64,000 nt of DNA, from the NCBI RefSeq assembly GCF_002079055.1, contig NC_047502.1, forward strand, positions 620,001 to 684,000, written 5' to 3'. A program made the position numbers and the translations under genes. The stretch comes from Saccharomyces paradoxus. Taxonomy: Eukaryota > Ascomycota > Saccharomycetes > Saccharomycetales > Saccharomycetaceae. This document shows positions 1 to 7,743 of this stretch, in pieces (the stretch's first letter is position 1; each line of letters begins with the position of its first letter). Below the pieces are notes generated by a model. It did not search any database. It worked only from the letters and a program-made list of their open reading frames with translations, and was not told the origin of the DNA.

Positions 1-615
1 GTTTACGCCAGAGATATGATTGAAGCTCACTACAGAGCTTGTCTATATGCCGGATTAGAACTTTCCGGTATTAATGCCGAAGTTATGCCATCTCAATGGG
101 AATTCCAAGTCGGTCCATGTACCGGTATTGACATGGGTGACCAATTATGGATGGCCAGATACTTTTTGCACAGAGTGGCTGAAGAATTCGGTATCAAGAT
201 TTCATTCCATCCAAAGCCATTGAAGGGTGACTGGAACGGTGCCGGCTGTCACACTAACGTTTCCACCAAGGAAATGAGACAACCAGGTGGTATGAAATAC
301 ATTGAACAAGCGATCGAAAAGTTGTCCAAGAGACACGCTGAACACATTAAATTGTACGGTAGCGATAACGACATGAGATTGACTGGTAGACACGAAACTG
401 CTTCCATGACTGCCTTTTCTTCTGGTGTCGCCAACAGAGGTAGCTCGATCAGAATTCCAAGATCTGTTGCCAAGGAAGGTTACGGTTACTTTGAAGATCG
501 TAGACCAGCTTCCAACATTGACCCATACTTGGTTACCGGTATCATGTGTGAGACTGTTTGCGGTGCTATTGACAACGCCGACATGACTAAGGAATTTGAA
601 AGAGAATCCTCATAA
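1..615 (+). CDS. GLN1: Glutamine synthetase, 3' part only
   Basis: Cytosolic glutamine synthetase makes glutamine from glutamate, ammonia and ATP. The frame is open from base 1 ([10 protein letters not shown]...) to a TAA at 613-615, giving the last 204 residues of a protein that is about 370 long in yeast; the N-terminal half lies outside the window. Family signatures are present: the glutamate-binding stretch NGAGCHTN, the ATP-site region with [10 protein letters not shown], and [26 protein letters not shown] near the C-terminus (split here only for description). The first ATG in the fragment (base 16) is internal, not a start. Strong codon bias fits high expression. Identity is near certain. 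Confidence 0.97.
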   Translation, partial: VYARDMIEAHYRACLYAGLELSGINAEVMPSQWEFQVGPCTGIDMGDQLWMARYFLHRVAEEFGIKISFHPKPLKGDWNGAGCHTNVSTKEMRQPGGMKYIEQAIEKLSKRHAEHIKLYGSDNDMRLTGRHETASMTAFSSGVANRGSSIRIPRSVAKEGYGYFEDRRPASNIDPYLVTGIMCETVCGAIDNADMTKEFERESS

Positions 616-1130
616 GCATAAAAATACAATAGTGCAATTTTTTTTAGGCAGGAACTAATCTACTAATAAACTAACAATAATGCACAGAAAATATTAATGA
701 TTTATTTATTTATTTTACTATTATACTACATTATTTTTTTTACATAAAAAATCTCCCATCTCACGATCAAGAAAAGGCATGAGAAAAAAATCAAAATTTA
801 TAAAATAATTTAACTTCTAATAAATTGACTGTAACGACAATAAAATAGACGCTGCGATATTCAAATTTTTTTCTTTTCTCTGCAAAGTGACGTTGTGCTG
901 TACGTTGTTCTCAATAGTTTCTATTGTTTTCCTCATGCTCTTACCCTGCCTCTCCGTGCATAATTACACGAGGGGGAGACCTCTTTTCTTTCCAAACCAA
1001 ACCAGAAAAAAAAAAGGTCTGATAATGAAAAAAAAAAAAAAAAAGAATATGACTGTTTTCTTGATAAAAGAATGCCTGCAATAACTCATAAACAAGAAAA
1101 TATAAAAGTGCACTGGCGATTTCAGGAACA
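616..1130. promoter_or_regulatory. GLN1 3' region and VMA13 promoter
   Basis: This 515-bp gap holds the GLN1 terminator region (very A/T-rich, 640-860) and the VMA13 promoter. A 17-base run of A at 1028-1044, about 90 bp before the VMA13 start, is a typical nucleosome-excluding poly(dA:dT) tract. Short reading frames here look like chance. No RNA gene or repeat was seen. Confidence 0.6.
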
Positions 1131-2567
1131 ATGGGCGCAACCAAAATTTTAATGGACAGTACTCATTTCAATGAGATCCGTAGTATAATCCGTTCGAGGT
1201 CAGTCGCATGGGACGCTTTAGCCAGATCTGAGGAATTGAGCGAAATTGATGCGTCTACTGCAAAGGCGTTGGAATCCATTCTAGTGAAAAAGAACATTGG
1301 TGACGGTTTATCATCGTCGAACAACGCGCATTCCGAGTTCAAAGTGAATGGCAATACGTTGATACCATTGATTCACTTGCTTTCCACCTCAGATAACGAA
1401 GACTGCAAAAAATCCGTGCAGAACCTAATAGCTGAATTGTTGTCATCAGACAAGTATGGCGATGATACTGTGAAGTTTTTTCAAGAGGACCCTAAGCAAT
1501 TGAAACAATTATTTGACGTGTCCCTCAAGGGAGACTTCCAAACCGTACTAATCTCTGGGTTCAACGTGGTCTCACTCTTAGTGCAAAATGGGTTGCACAA
1601 TGTGAAACTCGTGGAAAAGCTATTGAAGAACAACAACTTAATCAATATCTTGCAGAATATTGAGCAGATGGACACTTGTTACGTGTGCATCAGACTATTG
1701 CAAGAACTGGCCGTGATATCAGAGTATCGTGACGTGATATGGTTGCATGAAAAGAAGTTCATGCCCACTTTATTCAAGATTCTGCAACGCGCCACGGACT
1801 CTCAATTGGCCACGCGGATAGTTGCAACAAACTCCAACCACCTGGGTATTCAATTGCAGTACTACTCCTTACTATTGATATGGTTGTTGACTTTCAACCC
1901 AGTTTTTGCAAGCGAGCTAGTCCAGAAATACTTGAGTGATTTTTTGGACCTCTTGAAATTGGTTAAAATAACCATAAAGGAGAAAGTGTCCAGATTGTGC
2001 ATATCCATCATCTTGCAATGCTGCTCTACGCGCGTCAAGCAGCACAAAAAGGTGATTAAACAACTTTTGTTACTCGGCAACGCGTTGCCCACCGTGCAGA
2101 GCTTGAGCGAAAGAAAGTATTCCGATGAAGAATTACGCCAAGACATCAGCAACCTTAAGGAAATCCTTGAAAACGAGTACCAAGAATTGACCTCCTTCGA
2201 TGAGTACGTCGCGGAATTGGACTCCAAGTTGCTGTGCTGGTCCCCCCCACATGTCGACAACGGCTTCTGGTCCGATAACATTGACGAGTTCAAGAAAGAC
2301 AACTATAAGATCTTTAGACAATTGATTGAACTTTTGCAAGCAAAGGTCCGCAATGGCGACGTCAACGCGAAGCAAGAAAAGATCATTATCCAAGTCGCCT
2401 TGAACGACATCACTCACGTGGTCGAGCTTTTACCAGAGAGCATTGACGTTCTCGACAAGACTGGCGGCAAAGCCGACATCATGGAGTTGCTGAACCACTC
2501 AGATTCTAGGGTGAAATACGAGGCCCTCAAGGCCACGCAGGCAATTATTGGATATACGTTCAAATAA
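1131..2567 (+). CDS. VMA13: V-ATPase V1 subunit H
   Basis: Subunit H of the peripheral V1 sector of the vacuolar proton ATPase. It is needed for activity of the assembled enzyme and silences ATP hydrolysis by free V1. The 478-residue protein starts MGATKILMDS and ends ATQAIIGYTFK, the same length as I remember for S. cerevisiae and differing at only a handful of positions. It is all alpha-helical HEAT/armadillo-like, with a larger N-terminal domain (about 1-350) and a smaller C-terminal domain carrying LNHSDSRVKYEALKATQ. The start is the first ATG after the poly(A) tract. The gene lies tandem between GLN1 and SPO24. Confidence 0.97.
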   Translation: MGATKILMDSTHFNEIRSIIRSRSVAWDALARSEELSEIDASTAKALESILVKKNIGDGLSSSNNAHSEFKVNGNTLIPLIHLLSTSDNEDCKKSVQNLIAELLSSDKYGDDTVKFFQEDPKQLKQLFDVSLKGDFQTVLISGFNVVSLLVQNGLHNVKLVEKLLKNNNLINILQNIEQMDTCYVCIRLLQELAVISEYRDVIWLHEKKFMPTLFKILQRATDSQLATRIVATNSNHLGIQLQYYSLLLIWLLTFNPVFASELVQKYLSDFLDLLKLVKITIKEKVSRLCISIILQCCSTRVKQHKKVIKQLLLLGNALPTVQSLSERKYSDEELRQDISNLKEILENEYQELTSFDEYVAELDSKLLCWSPPHVDNGFWSDNIDEFKKDNYKIFRQLIELLQAKVRNGDVNAKQEKIIIQVALNDITHVVELLPESIDVLDKTGGKADIMELLNHSDSRVKYEALKATQAIIGYTFK

Positions 2568-2652
2568 AGATATAGAAGATCGTAAAGTAATAGTGCTATA
2601 GCCTAAATAAGTAGTTTTGTACGTACTATTATTTTAAGAGAAAATCATCCAT

Positions 2653-2698
2653 AGAAAAGAAAAGAAAAGAACAAAAAGAACAAAAAGAACAAAAAGAG
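2653..2698. repeat. Short purine tandem repeats
   Basis: Three GAAAA units are followed by three copies of the 9-base unit GAACAAAAA (2669-2695). This is a simple-sequence tract just downstream of VMA13, at the head of the SPO24 promoter. Confidence 0.8.
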
Positions 2699-2800
2699 GG
2701 AACTAGGTTCAGTCATTCACGCACGCAGCGCATACCAGGTGCGTGATTGGTAATGCAGTGAATCATGCTTTTTAATGACGCCTCCTCCCCGCCCCTGAGC

Positions 2801-2818
2801 CTTCGGCGGCCGCCGAAG
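2801..2818. promoter_or_regulatory. Palindromic double URS1 (Ume6-type) site
   Basis: CTTCGGCGGCCGCCGAAG is a perfect 18-bp palindrome made of two overlapping GCCGCCGA cores, the core of the URS1 element bound by Ume6. It lies 418 bp before the SPO24 start in a markedly GC-rich stretch (about 2780-2950). Since SPO24 is a sporulation gene, repression in vegetative cells and early meiotic induction is the natural reading; binding is inferred. Confidence 0.6.
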
Positions 2819-2871
2819 TCGGGCATTAATGGGCGCCCTTTCCTGGTGTCCGGAAACTGACTGCCGAAAAC

Positions 2872-2897
2872 CACCCTCCGCATGTCCGCGGAGGGTG
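2872..2897. promoter_or_regulatory. Inverted repeat containing a Pdr1/Pdr3-type element
   Basis: CACCCTCCGC and GCGGAGGGTG are perfect 10-bp inverted arms around a 6-base spacer. The right half includes TCCGCGGA (2885-2892), the exact pleiotropic drug response element read by Pdr1/Pdr3. I recall S. cerevisiae SPO24 (YPR036W-A) being described as Pdr1-regulated, which agrees. A second CCGCGG lies near 2935. Confidence 0.55.
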
Positions 2898-3082
2898 AAG
2901 TGTGGCTGTTCCCCGCGCAAATCCGAGATCGATTCCGCGGCAGGTCGGTCATTCCTCTCGCTTGCGCTCTAATATGCGCTGTGACTGGCGGTTAGTCATC
3001 TGCGTGATCAATCGTTGTCATGACGCTGTATAACGTAACAAAACTTTGGAGGGGGGCTCAACTAGCACCAAGAACACTCACA

Positions 3083-3090
3083 TATATAAA
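3083..3090 (+). promoter_or_regulatory. TATA box of SPO24
   Basis: TATATAAA lies 146 bp before the SPO24 ATG and is followed by a pyrimidine-rich then A-rich leader, the usual layout of a strongly regulated yeast promoter. CACAAA cores at 3203-3208 and 3213-3218 in the leader resemble middle sporulation elements but lack the full consensus. Confidence 0.6.
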
Positions 3091-3235
3091 GCGTCTAACT
3101 TCTCCAATAACTCATCTCATCTCAATTCTCTTCTCTCATTGTTATAAAACATAAAAAATCATCATCAAACAAGCAACTACAAAAAAGCTTTACTGACAAC
3201 TCACACAAACAACACAAAAAACAAAAATTTCAACA

Positions 3236-3439
3236 ATGGTCGCCTTTTTAGAACTAACTTCAGCCGTTTCTCAACCTTTTGTCATCCCATCTCTTTCGCC
3301 AGTCTCTCAACCAAGCTCGAGAAAAAACTCTGACGCAAACGTCGATGACTTGAATCTGGCTATTGCCAATGCTGCTCTTTTGGATGCCTCAGCTACAAGC
3401 CGCTCACACTCCAGAAAAAACTCTTTGTCTCTGTTGTAA
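3236..3439 (+). CDS. SPO24: Small sporulation protein Spo24
   Basis: A 67-residue protein starting MVAFLELTSAVSQ, matching in length and sequence the small S. cerevisiae protein Spo24 (YPR036W-A), which acts in sporulation and localises to the prospore membrane. It is serine-rich and has two SRKNS motifs (near residues 28-32 and 60-64), plausible basophilic kinase sites. There is no membrane segment. The unusually long, GC-rich regulatory region upstream (URS1-like palindrome, Pdr1-type element, TATA box) supports a regulated gene. Its molecular function is not known. Confidence 0.92.
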   Translation: MVAFLELTSAVSQPFVIPSLSPVSQPSSRKNSDANVDDLNLAIANAALLDASATSRSHSRKNSLSLL

Positions 3440-3769
3440 GTGTTGTATACGAGAATTAACACTCAAATTAATTAACGACTGACTACTAGCATAAAAGACG
3501 TTTTGGCATCTTCACTTACTTAGATAAGTAAGTCACTTATACTTTTTTTTTTTCGGAGCATTCATTGTCATTCTATCTGCACTTTCCCGCACTTACATTC
3601 AAAAAACCTCGGATCAGGTCCCTTTTACCACGACATAGAAACTTTTGATATATATATATATACATATAATGATATAAATATTGAGGAAGTAAAAAAAAAT
3701 TTAAAATAAAATATAATATAAAAAAAGTTACTATTACCATAATTACCATAATTTTTCTAACCTGTTTGT
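3440..3769. other. SPO24/ERV2 convergent 3' gap
   Basis: A 330-bp gap between converging genes. It is A/T-rich with a TA run at about 3648-3668 and A-rich segments suited to 3'-end formation on both strands. Nothing else was recognised. Confidence 0.6.
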
Positions 3770-4360
3770 TTAACCTAGCTGCTTAGCTTCCTTTTCGAGG
3801 GACACACGCTTGCCGTCGCTGTCACTGCATCCACAGTCGTAGTCCGCCAGGATCGTCGCACAATCATAAATTTCTTTCTTTAAGTACTCGTTCACTTTGT
3901 TGTGAATGTGGCATCCCCACATTGCCGCAGCCGTTCTGCTAGATGTTTGTACTGGATGCTTCTCAATTAGCTTTACAAAGTGATATGAACATTCGCCGCA
4001 CGGGTATAGCTCTGCATATAGACCGATAAACGTGCTCAGTTTTTCTCTTTCTTCAGGAGTAGGCTCATCCGGAAAACGGGCCAGCAGCGTGTGGAAGTAC
4101 TTCCACGACGCCCTGCCCACTTCTTTCTTCACCTTGTCGTCGCCCATCAATGGCATGATAGTTTGCTTCTCGATCTCTTTCAACCTGGCGTCGTTCTTCA
4201 CAGCAGCCGCCTCCTGCGCTTCATTTGTACCAGACTCCGCCTTGATCAGGCCTGGCGTACTGATGGATAGTTCATTAGACGAGAAAAACATCCATAAACC
4301 TATGATTCCTAATGCTGCAATTATCCTGATGGCATGGCTTCTTTTAACTATCTGTTTCAT
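3770..4360 (-). CDS. ERV2: ER lumen FAD sulfhydryl oxidase Erv2
   Basis: Flavin-dependent sulfhydryl oxidase that makes disulfides in the ER lumen and passes electrons to oxygen. The 196-residue protein has an N-terminal signal anchor (about 11-28). The Erv1/ALR domain follows, with the FAD-proximal active site CGEC at 121-124, the structural pair C150/C167 and the C-terminal shuttle cysteines C176-G-C178. HNKVNEYL is the FAD-binding helix. Length and motifs match the yeast protein. It is divergent from TIP41, with a Reb1-type site in the shared promoter. An opposite-strand reading frame at 4032-4409 is a shadow. Confidence 0.96.
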   Translation of the reverse strand: MKQIVKRSHAIRIIAALGIIGLWMFFSSNELSISTPGLIKAESGTNEAQEAAAVKNDARLKEIEKQTIMPLMGDDKVKKEVGRASWKYFHTLLARFPDEPTPEEREKLSTFIGLYAELYPCGECSYHFVKLIEKHPVQTSSRTAAAMWGCHIHNKVNEYLKKEIYDCATILADYDCGCSDSDGKRVSLEKEAKQLG

Positions 4361-4502
4361 CCCTTCGGTACTTGCTCAGCTTGTCCAGACTTTCTCTCTT
4401 GTCGAATAACCAACCCTCTAGTCTTCTTGTCTTCATCACCCACGTTTATATTTAGTGATAAAGCCTTTTGTCCTTGATTTTCGGTTCCTTTTCCCGCTTC
4501 AT

Positions 4503-4509
4503 TTACCCG
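4503..4509 (+). promoter_or_regulatory. Reb1-type site in ERV2/TIP41 promoter
   Basis: TTACCCG, followed by G, matches the general regulatory factor Reb1. It sits 143 bp from the ERV2 start and 123 bp from the TIP41 start, a good place to open both divergent promoters. Confidence 0.5.
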
Positions 4510-4631
4510 GTGGCTCCAACCTTCCTCTTTAAGCTTGTGTGATATATAACAAAGTGCATCACCATACTTACGCATCCCAATACACATGGCTTTCAGGGCG
4601 CAGCTTCAGAAACAACAGCTCCCCAGTACGA

Positions 4632-5702
4632 ATGTCCAAGAGAAACACCCCGCCGCTCAGATCATCAGGGATAAACACTATCCAAATAAATGCTGCCAGA
4701 GAGATGCACGCTCAAACGGTACGCGCTCGAAGAATGCCCATCCCAACAAGCGGCATCACCGCACCTTCGGTGCAACCAACTGCAGCTCCATCAATGCCGC
4801 CTCGACATATTTGTAACAATCCAAACAATCCGCCATGCCTTCACTGTGGGTCCGTTATCATTCCATCTCCAAGGGCCACGTTACCCTTGGAGGACAACCC
4901 CTCCATCTCCATCAATGATTGGACCATCTCCTCCAGAAAGAAGCCCATTTTGAACTCGCAGGAACTGGACCTCTGGGAAAACGAAAAACTCAAAGGTTTG
5001 ACTTTGCCAGAGATGATTTTTGGCAACAATTACATCAGGATCGAAAATGCAAAACAGGATTGGTCCATAGAGTTCAATGCCCTGGATGCTCTAAAGGAGG
5101 TTCAACTCCAGGATTCAGGTATCCGTGTTGCGTACTCAAACGACTGGATAAATTCCAAAAGAAGACAGAATTCAAGTAATGCCGCTCAACGGTTCACTAA
5201 CGATGTGAACGACGATTCCTTAAATATCATACACAAGTACGACTGGACTTACACTACACGGTATAAAGGTACAGAGAACTCACCCGAATCGAAGTTCCAA
5301 CTCGACAATGATCAAACGCTGCCCCTTGACAAACTGGCCGTACATGACAAGATCCTATTCTACGATGACATGATTCTTTTCGAAGACGAGTTGGCAGACA
5401 ATGGTATATCTATACTCAACGTCAAAATAAGAGTCATGAACGAAAGGCTACTGCTGCTCAGCCGGTTCTTTTTAAGAGTGGATGATGTTCTGGTGAGGGT
5501 CTACGACACAAGGCTTTACGTGGAGTTTGACGAAAACAAAGTGATCAGAGAATCCAAGGAATTCGAAGGTAAATACCAGGATGTACTTGCCAAGCACAGG
5601 CTATCCCAATCTCACGACCCAAAGGCCGCCTTGAGAGATAGTAATTGGGTAGCACAGAACACGCCAATGATCAAAAGACAGTGCGAAGTGATTCAGTTCT
5701 AA
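4632..5702 (+). CDS. TIP41: TIP41 family, TOR/PP2A regulator
   Basis: Tip41 binds Tap42 and acts in TORC1 control of PP2A-type phosphatases, for example in nitrogen-regulated transcription. The 356-residue protein starts MSKRNTPPLRSSG and ends KRQCEVIQF, the same length as in S. cerevisiae. A variable N-terminal part (about 1-110) is followed by the conserved TIP41 domain (about 110-330), with LPEMIFGNN and HDKILFYDDMILFEDELADNGIS, the family signature region. The open frame continues upstream without an in-frame ATG, so this start is secure. A different-frame ATG at 4586 opens a 76-codon frame that overlaps the start. Confidence 0.96.
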   Translation: MSKRNTPPLRSSGINTIQINAAREMHAQTVRARRMPIPTSGITAPSVQPTAAPSMPPRHICNNPNNPPCLHCGSVIIPSPRATLPLEDNPSISINDWTISSRKKPILNSQELDLWENEKLKGLTLPEMIFGNNYIRIENAKQDWSIEFNALDALKEVQLQDSGIRVAYSNDWINSKRRQNSSNAAQRFTNDVNDDSLNIIHKYDWTYTTRYKGTENSPESKFQLDNDQTLPLDKLAVHDKILFYDDMILFEDELADNGISILNVKIRVMNERLLLLSRFFLRVDDVLVRVYDTRLYVEFDENKVIRESKEFEGKYQDVLAKHRLSQSHDPKAALRDSNWVAQNTPMIKRQCEVIQF

Positions 5703-6019
5703 CAATCGAATACATAGAAATACGTACAAATACATACCACATACAACACCCAAAGTTCCGGATACATATATAAGAAATGATCTTAAAATCATGCTCTTAC
5801 CCGTTTTTCAATAGTGAAAAATTTTCATCGCGATGTATGAACGAAAAAAAATAAAAAGAAAATTGATGAACTTCTAGCATTTGATTAGTGGCAAAAACAC
5901 ACCCCCATCCCACTTTGCGGACTTACAAAGACATCACTACGTTAGGAATATACCGTGTGTTCTTTTTTTTTTTTGAAAAACTACCATCATTTGCATCAAC
6001 ACACGTCCACTGATCCAAG
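5703..6019. promoter_or_regulatory. TIF5 promoter: Reb1, RRPE and PAC sites
   Basis: Between TIP41 and TIF5 lie TTACCCG (5797-5803, Reb1), TGAAAAATTTTC (5815-5826, RRPE) and an abutting TCATCGC (5825-5831, one base short of full PAC). RRPE plus PAC marks ribosome-biogenesis and translation genes. A T-run at about 5963-5974 precedes the TIF5 leader. Confidence 0.6.
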
Positions 6020-7234
6020 ATGTCTATTAATATCTGTAGAGACAACCATGATCCATTCTACCGTTACAAGATGCCTCCCATCCAAGCCAAGGTGGAAGGT
6101 AGAGGTAACGGTATCAAGACAGCCGTCTTGAACGTTGCTGACATCTCTCACGCGCTAAATAGACCTGCTCCATATATTGTCAAGTATTTTGGTTTCGAAT
6201 TAGGTGCTCAAACTTCCATCTCTGTCGACAAAGATCGTTATTTAGTTAATGGTGTCCACGAACCTGCCAAGTTGCAAGACGTATTGGATGGCTTCATCAA
6301 CAAGTTTGTTCTTTGTGGTAGCTGTAAAAATCCAGAGACCGAGATTATTATTACAAAAGATAATGATTTAGTTCGAGACTGTAAGGCCTGTGGTAAGAGA
6401 ACTCCAATGGACCTAAGACATAAACTATCATCCTTCATTTTGAAAAACCCACCTGACTCCGTTTCTGGTTCCAAGAAGAAGAAGAAGGCAGCTACAGCTT
6501 CGGCCAATGTCCGTGGTGGTGGGTTGTCCATTAGTGATATTGCTCAAGGTAAATCTCAAAATGCCCCTTCAGACGGCACCGGCTCATCCACTCCACAACA
6601 TCATGACGAAGATGAAGATGAATTGTCTCGTCAAATCAAGGCAGCTGCTTCCACTTTGGAAGATATTGAGGTCAAAGATGACGAATGGGCCGTTGATATG
6701 TCTGAAGAAGCTATTAGAGCTCGTGCCAAGGAACTAGAAGTGAACTCTGAGCTCAGCCAGTTAGATGAATATGGTGAATGGATTTTGGAGCAAGCTGGTG
6801 AAGATAAGGAGAATCTACCATCAGATGTAGAGCTCTATAAGAAGGCTGCAGAACTAGATATTCTAAATGATCCAAAAATTGGTTGTGTCTTGGCGCAATG
6901 TCTATTTGATGAAGACATCGTAAACGAAGTTGCTGAACACAATGCATTTTTCACTAAAATTTTAGTCACTCCAGAGTACGAAAAGAACTTCTTGGGTGGT
7001 ATTGAAAGATTTTTAGGTTTAGAACATAAGGATTTAATTCCACTATTGCCAAAAATTTTGGTTCAACTATACAACAATGATATCATTTCAGAGGAAGAAA
7101 TCATGAGATTTGGTACCAAGTCATCCAAGAAATTCGTACCTAAAGAGGTATCCAAGAAGGTTCGTAGAGCTGCTAAGCCATTCATTACGTGGTTGGAAAC
7201 CGCTGAAAGTGACGATGATGAAGACGACGAATAG
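6020..7234 (+). CDS. TIF5: Translation initiation factor eIF5
   Basis: eIF5 is the GTPase-activating protein for eIF2 at start-codon selection and a bridge in the multifactor complex. The 404-residue protein has the N-terminal GAP domain starting MSINICRDNHDPFYRYKMP, with the conserved arginine finger at R15. A C4 zinc-binding fold (CGSC near 99-102 and CKAC near 121-124), a K-rich and acidic linker, and a C-terminal HEAT/W2 domain (about 240-400) ending in an acidic tail with TWLETAESDDDE follow. It is one residue shorter than the S. cerevisiae protein as I recall it, in the acidic tail. Its promoter has RRPE/PAC-type sites. Confidence 0.97.
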   Translation: MSINICRDNHDPFYRYKMPPIQAKVEGRGNGIKTAVLNVADISHALNRPAPYIVKYFGFELGAQTSISVDKDRYLVNGVHEPAKLQDVLDGFINKFVLCGSCKNPETEIIITKDNDLVRDCKACGKRTPMDLRHKLSSFILKNPPDSVSGSKKKKKAATASANVRGGGLSISDIAQGKSQNAPSDGTGSSTPQHHDEDEDELSRQIKAAASTLEDIEVKDDEWAVDMSEEAIRARAKELEVNSELSQLDEYGEWILEQAGEDKENLPSDVELYKKAAELDILNDPKIGCVLAQCLFDEDIVNEVAEHNAFFTKILVTPEYEKNFLGGIERFLGLEHKDLIPLLPKILVQLYNNDIISEEEIMRFGTKSSKKFVPKEVSKKVRRAAKPFITWLETAESDDDEDDE

Positions 7235-7743
7235 TTTAGGAGGGTGCAAAAGACTTATGTGTAAATTATTATATGACATGGCGTAAGATAAGGATTATGT
7301 TCTGTTGTTTTTGAGCTCGTTGATGTATAGATATGTAAATATTTATAAATATAATATTTCTTCCAAGTGCAAGATACTTGGTACTGGCAAAAAATAAAGG
7401 TGAGTCTTTAAAAAGCCACTGATTAATTAATTATTAAGTAAAAAAAAAAAAGTGTCAGTGTAACTTGGCTCCACGACCGCATGTATACGCGGCGTCGAAT
7501 TACTGAAAATCTTCTAAAAGGTAATATGCTACATTATTAATCATTAACAGAAGTAGGGCGTAGAACCTGTTGAACAACTGTACAAAAGAGAAAGAAAAAA
7601 AAAAGTGGGTCATTAATCATCATATTTACCTAAGAATGTCTAAACTTTTTTGGTATTCTTCTGGGGCAAAAATAAAAAAAAAATTGCATCAAAAGCAAAA
7701 TGGAAAAGAAAACTTAACAGAACAGAACAAACAAAAGCATTAG
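7235..7743. other. TIF5/PUF2 convergent 3' gap
   Basis: A 509-bp gap between converging genes, A/T-rich with several A-runs and no convincing reading frame, RNA gene or transposon relic. Confidence 0.55.

Noticed and set aside
4032-4409. 125-codon frame opposite ERV2 (resembles the dubious ORF YPR038W/IRC16)
   Set aside because: Overlaps an enzyme gene with all motifs intact; no protein evidence visible.
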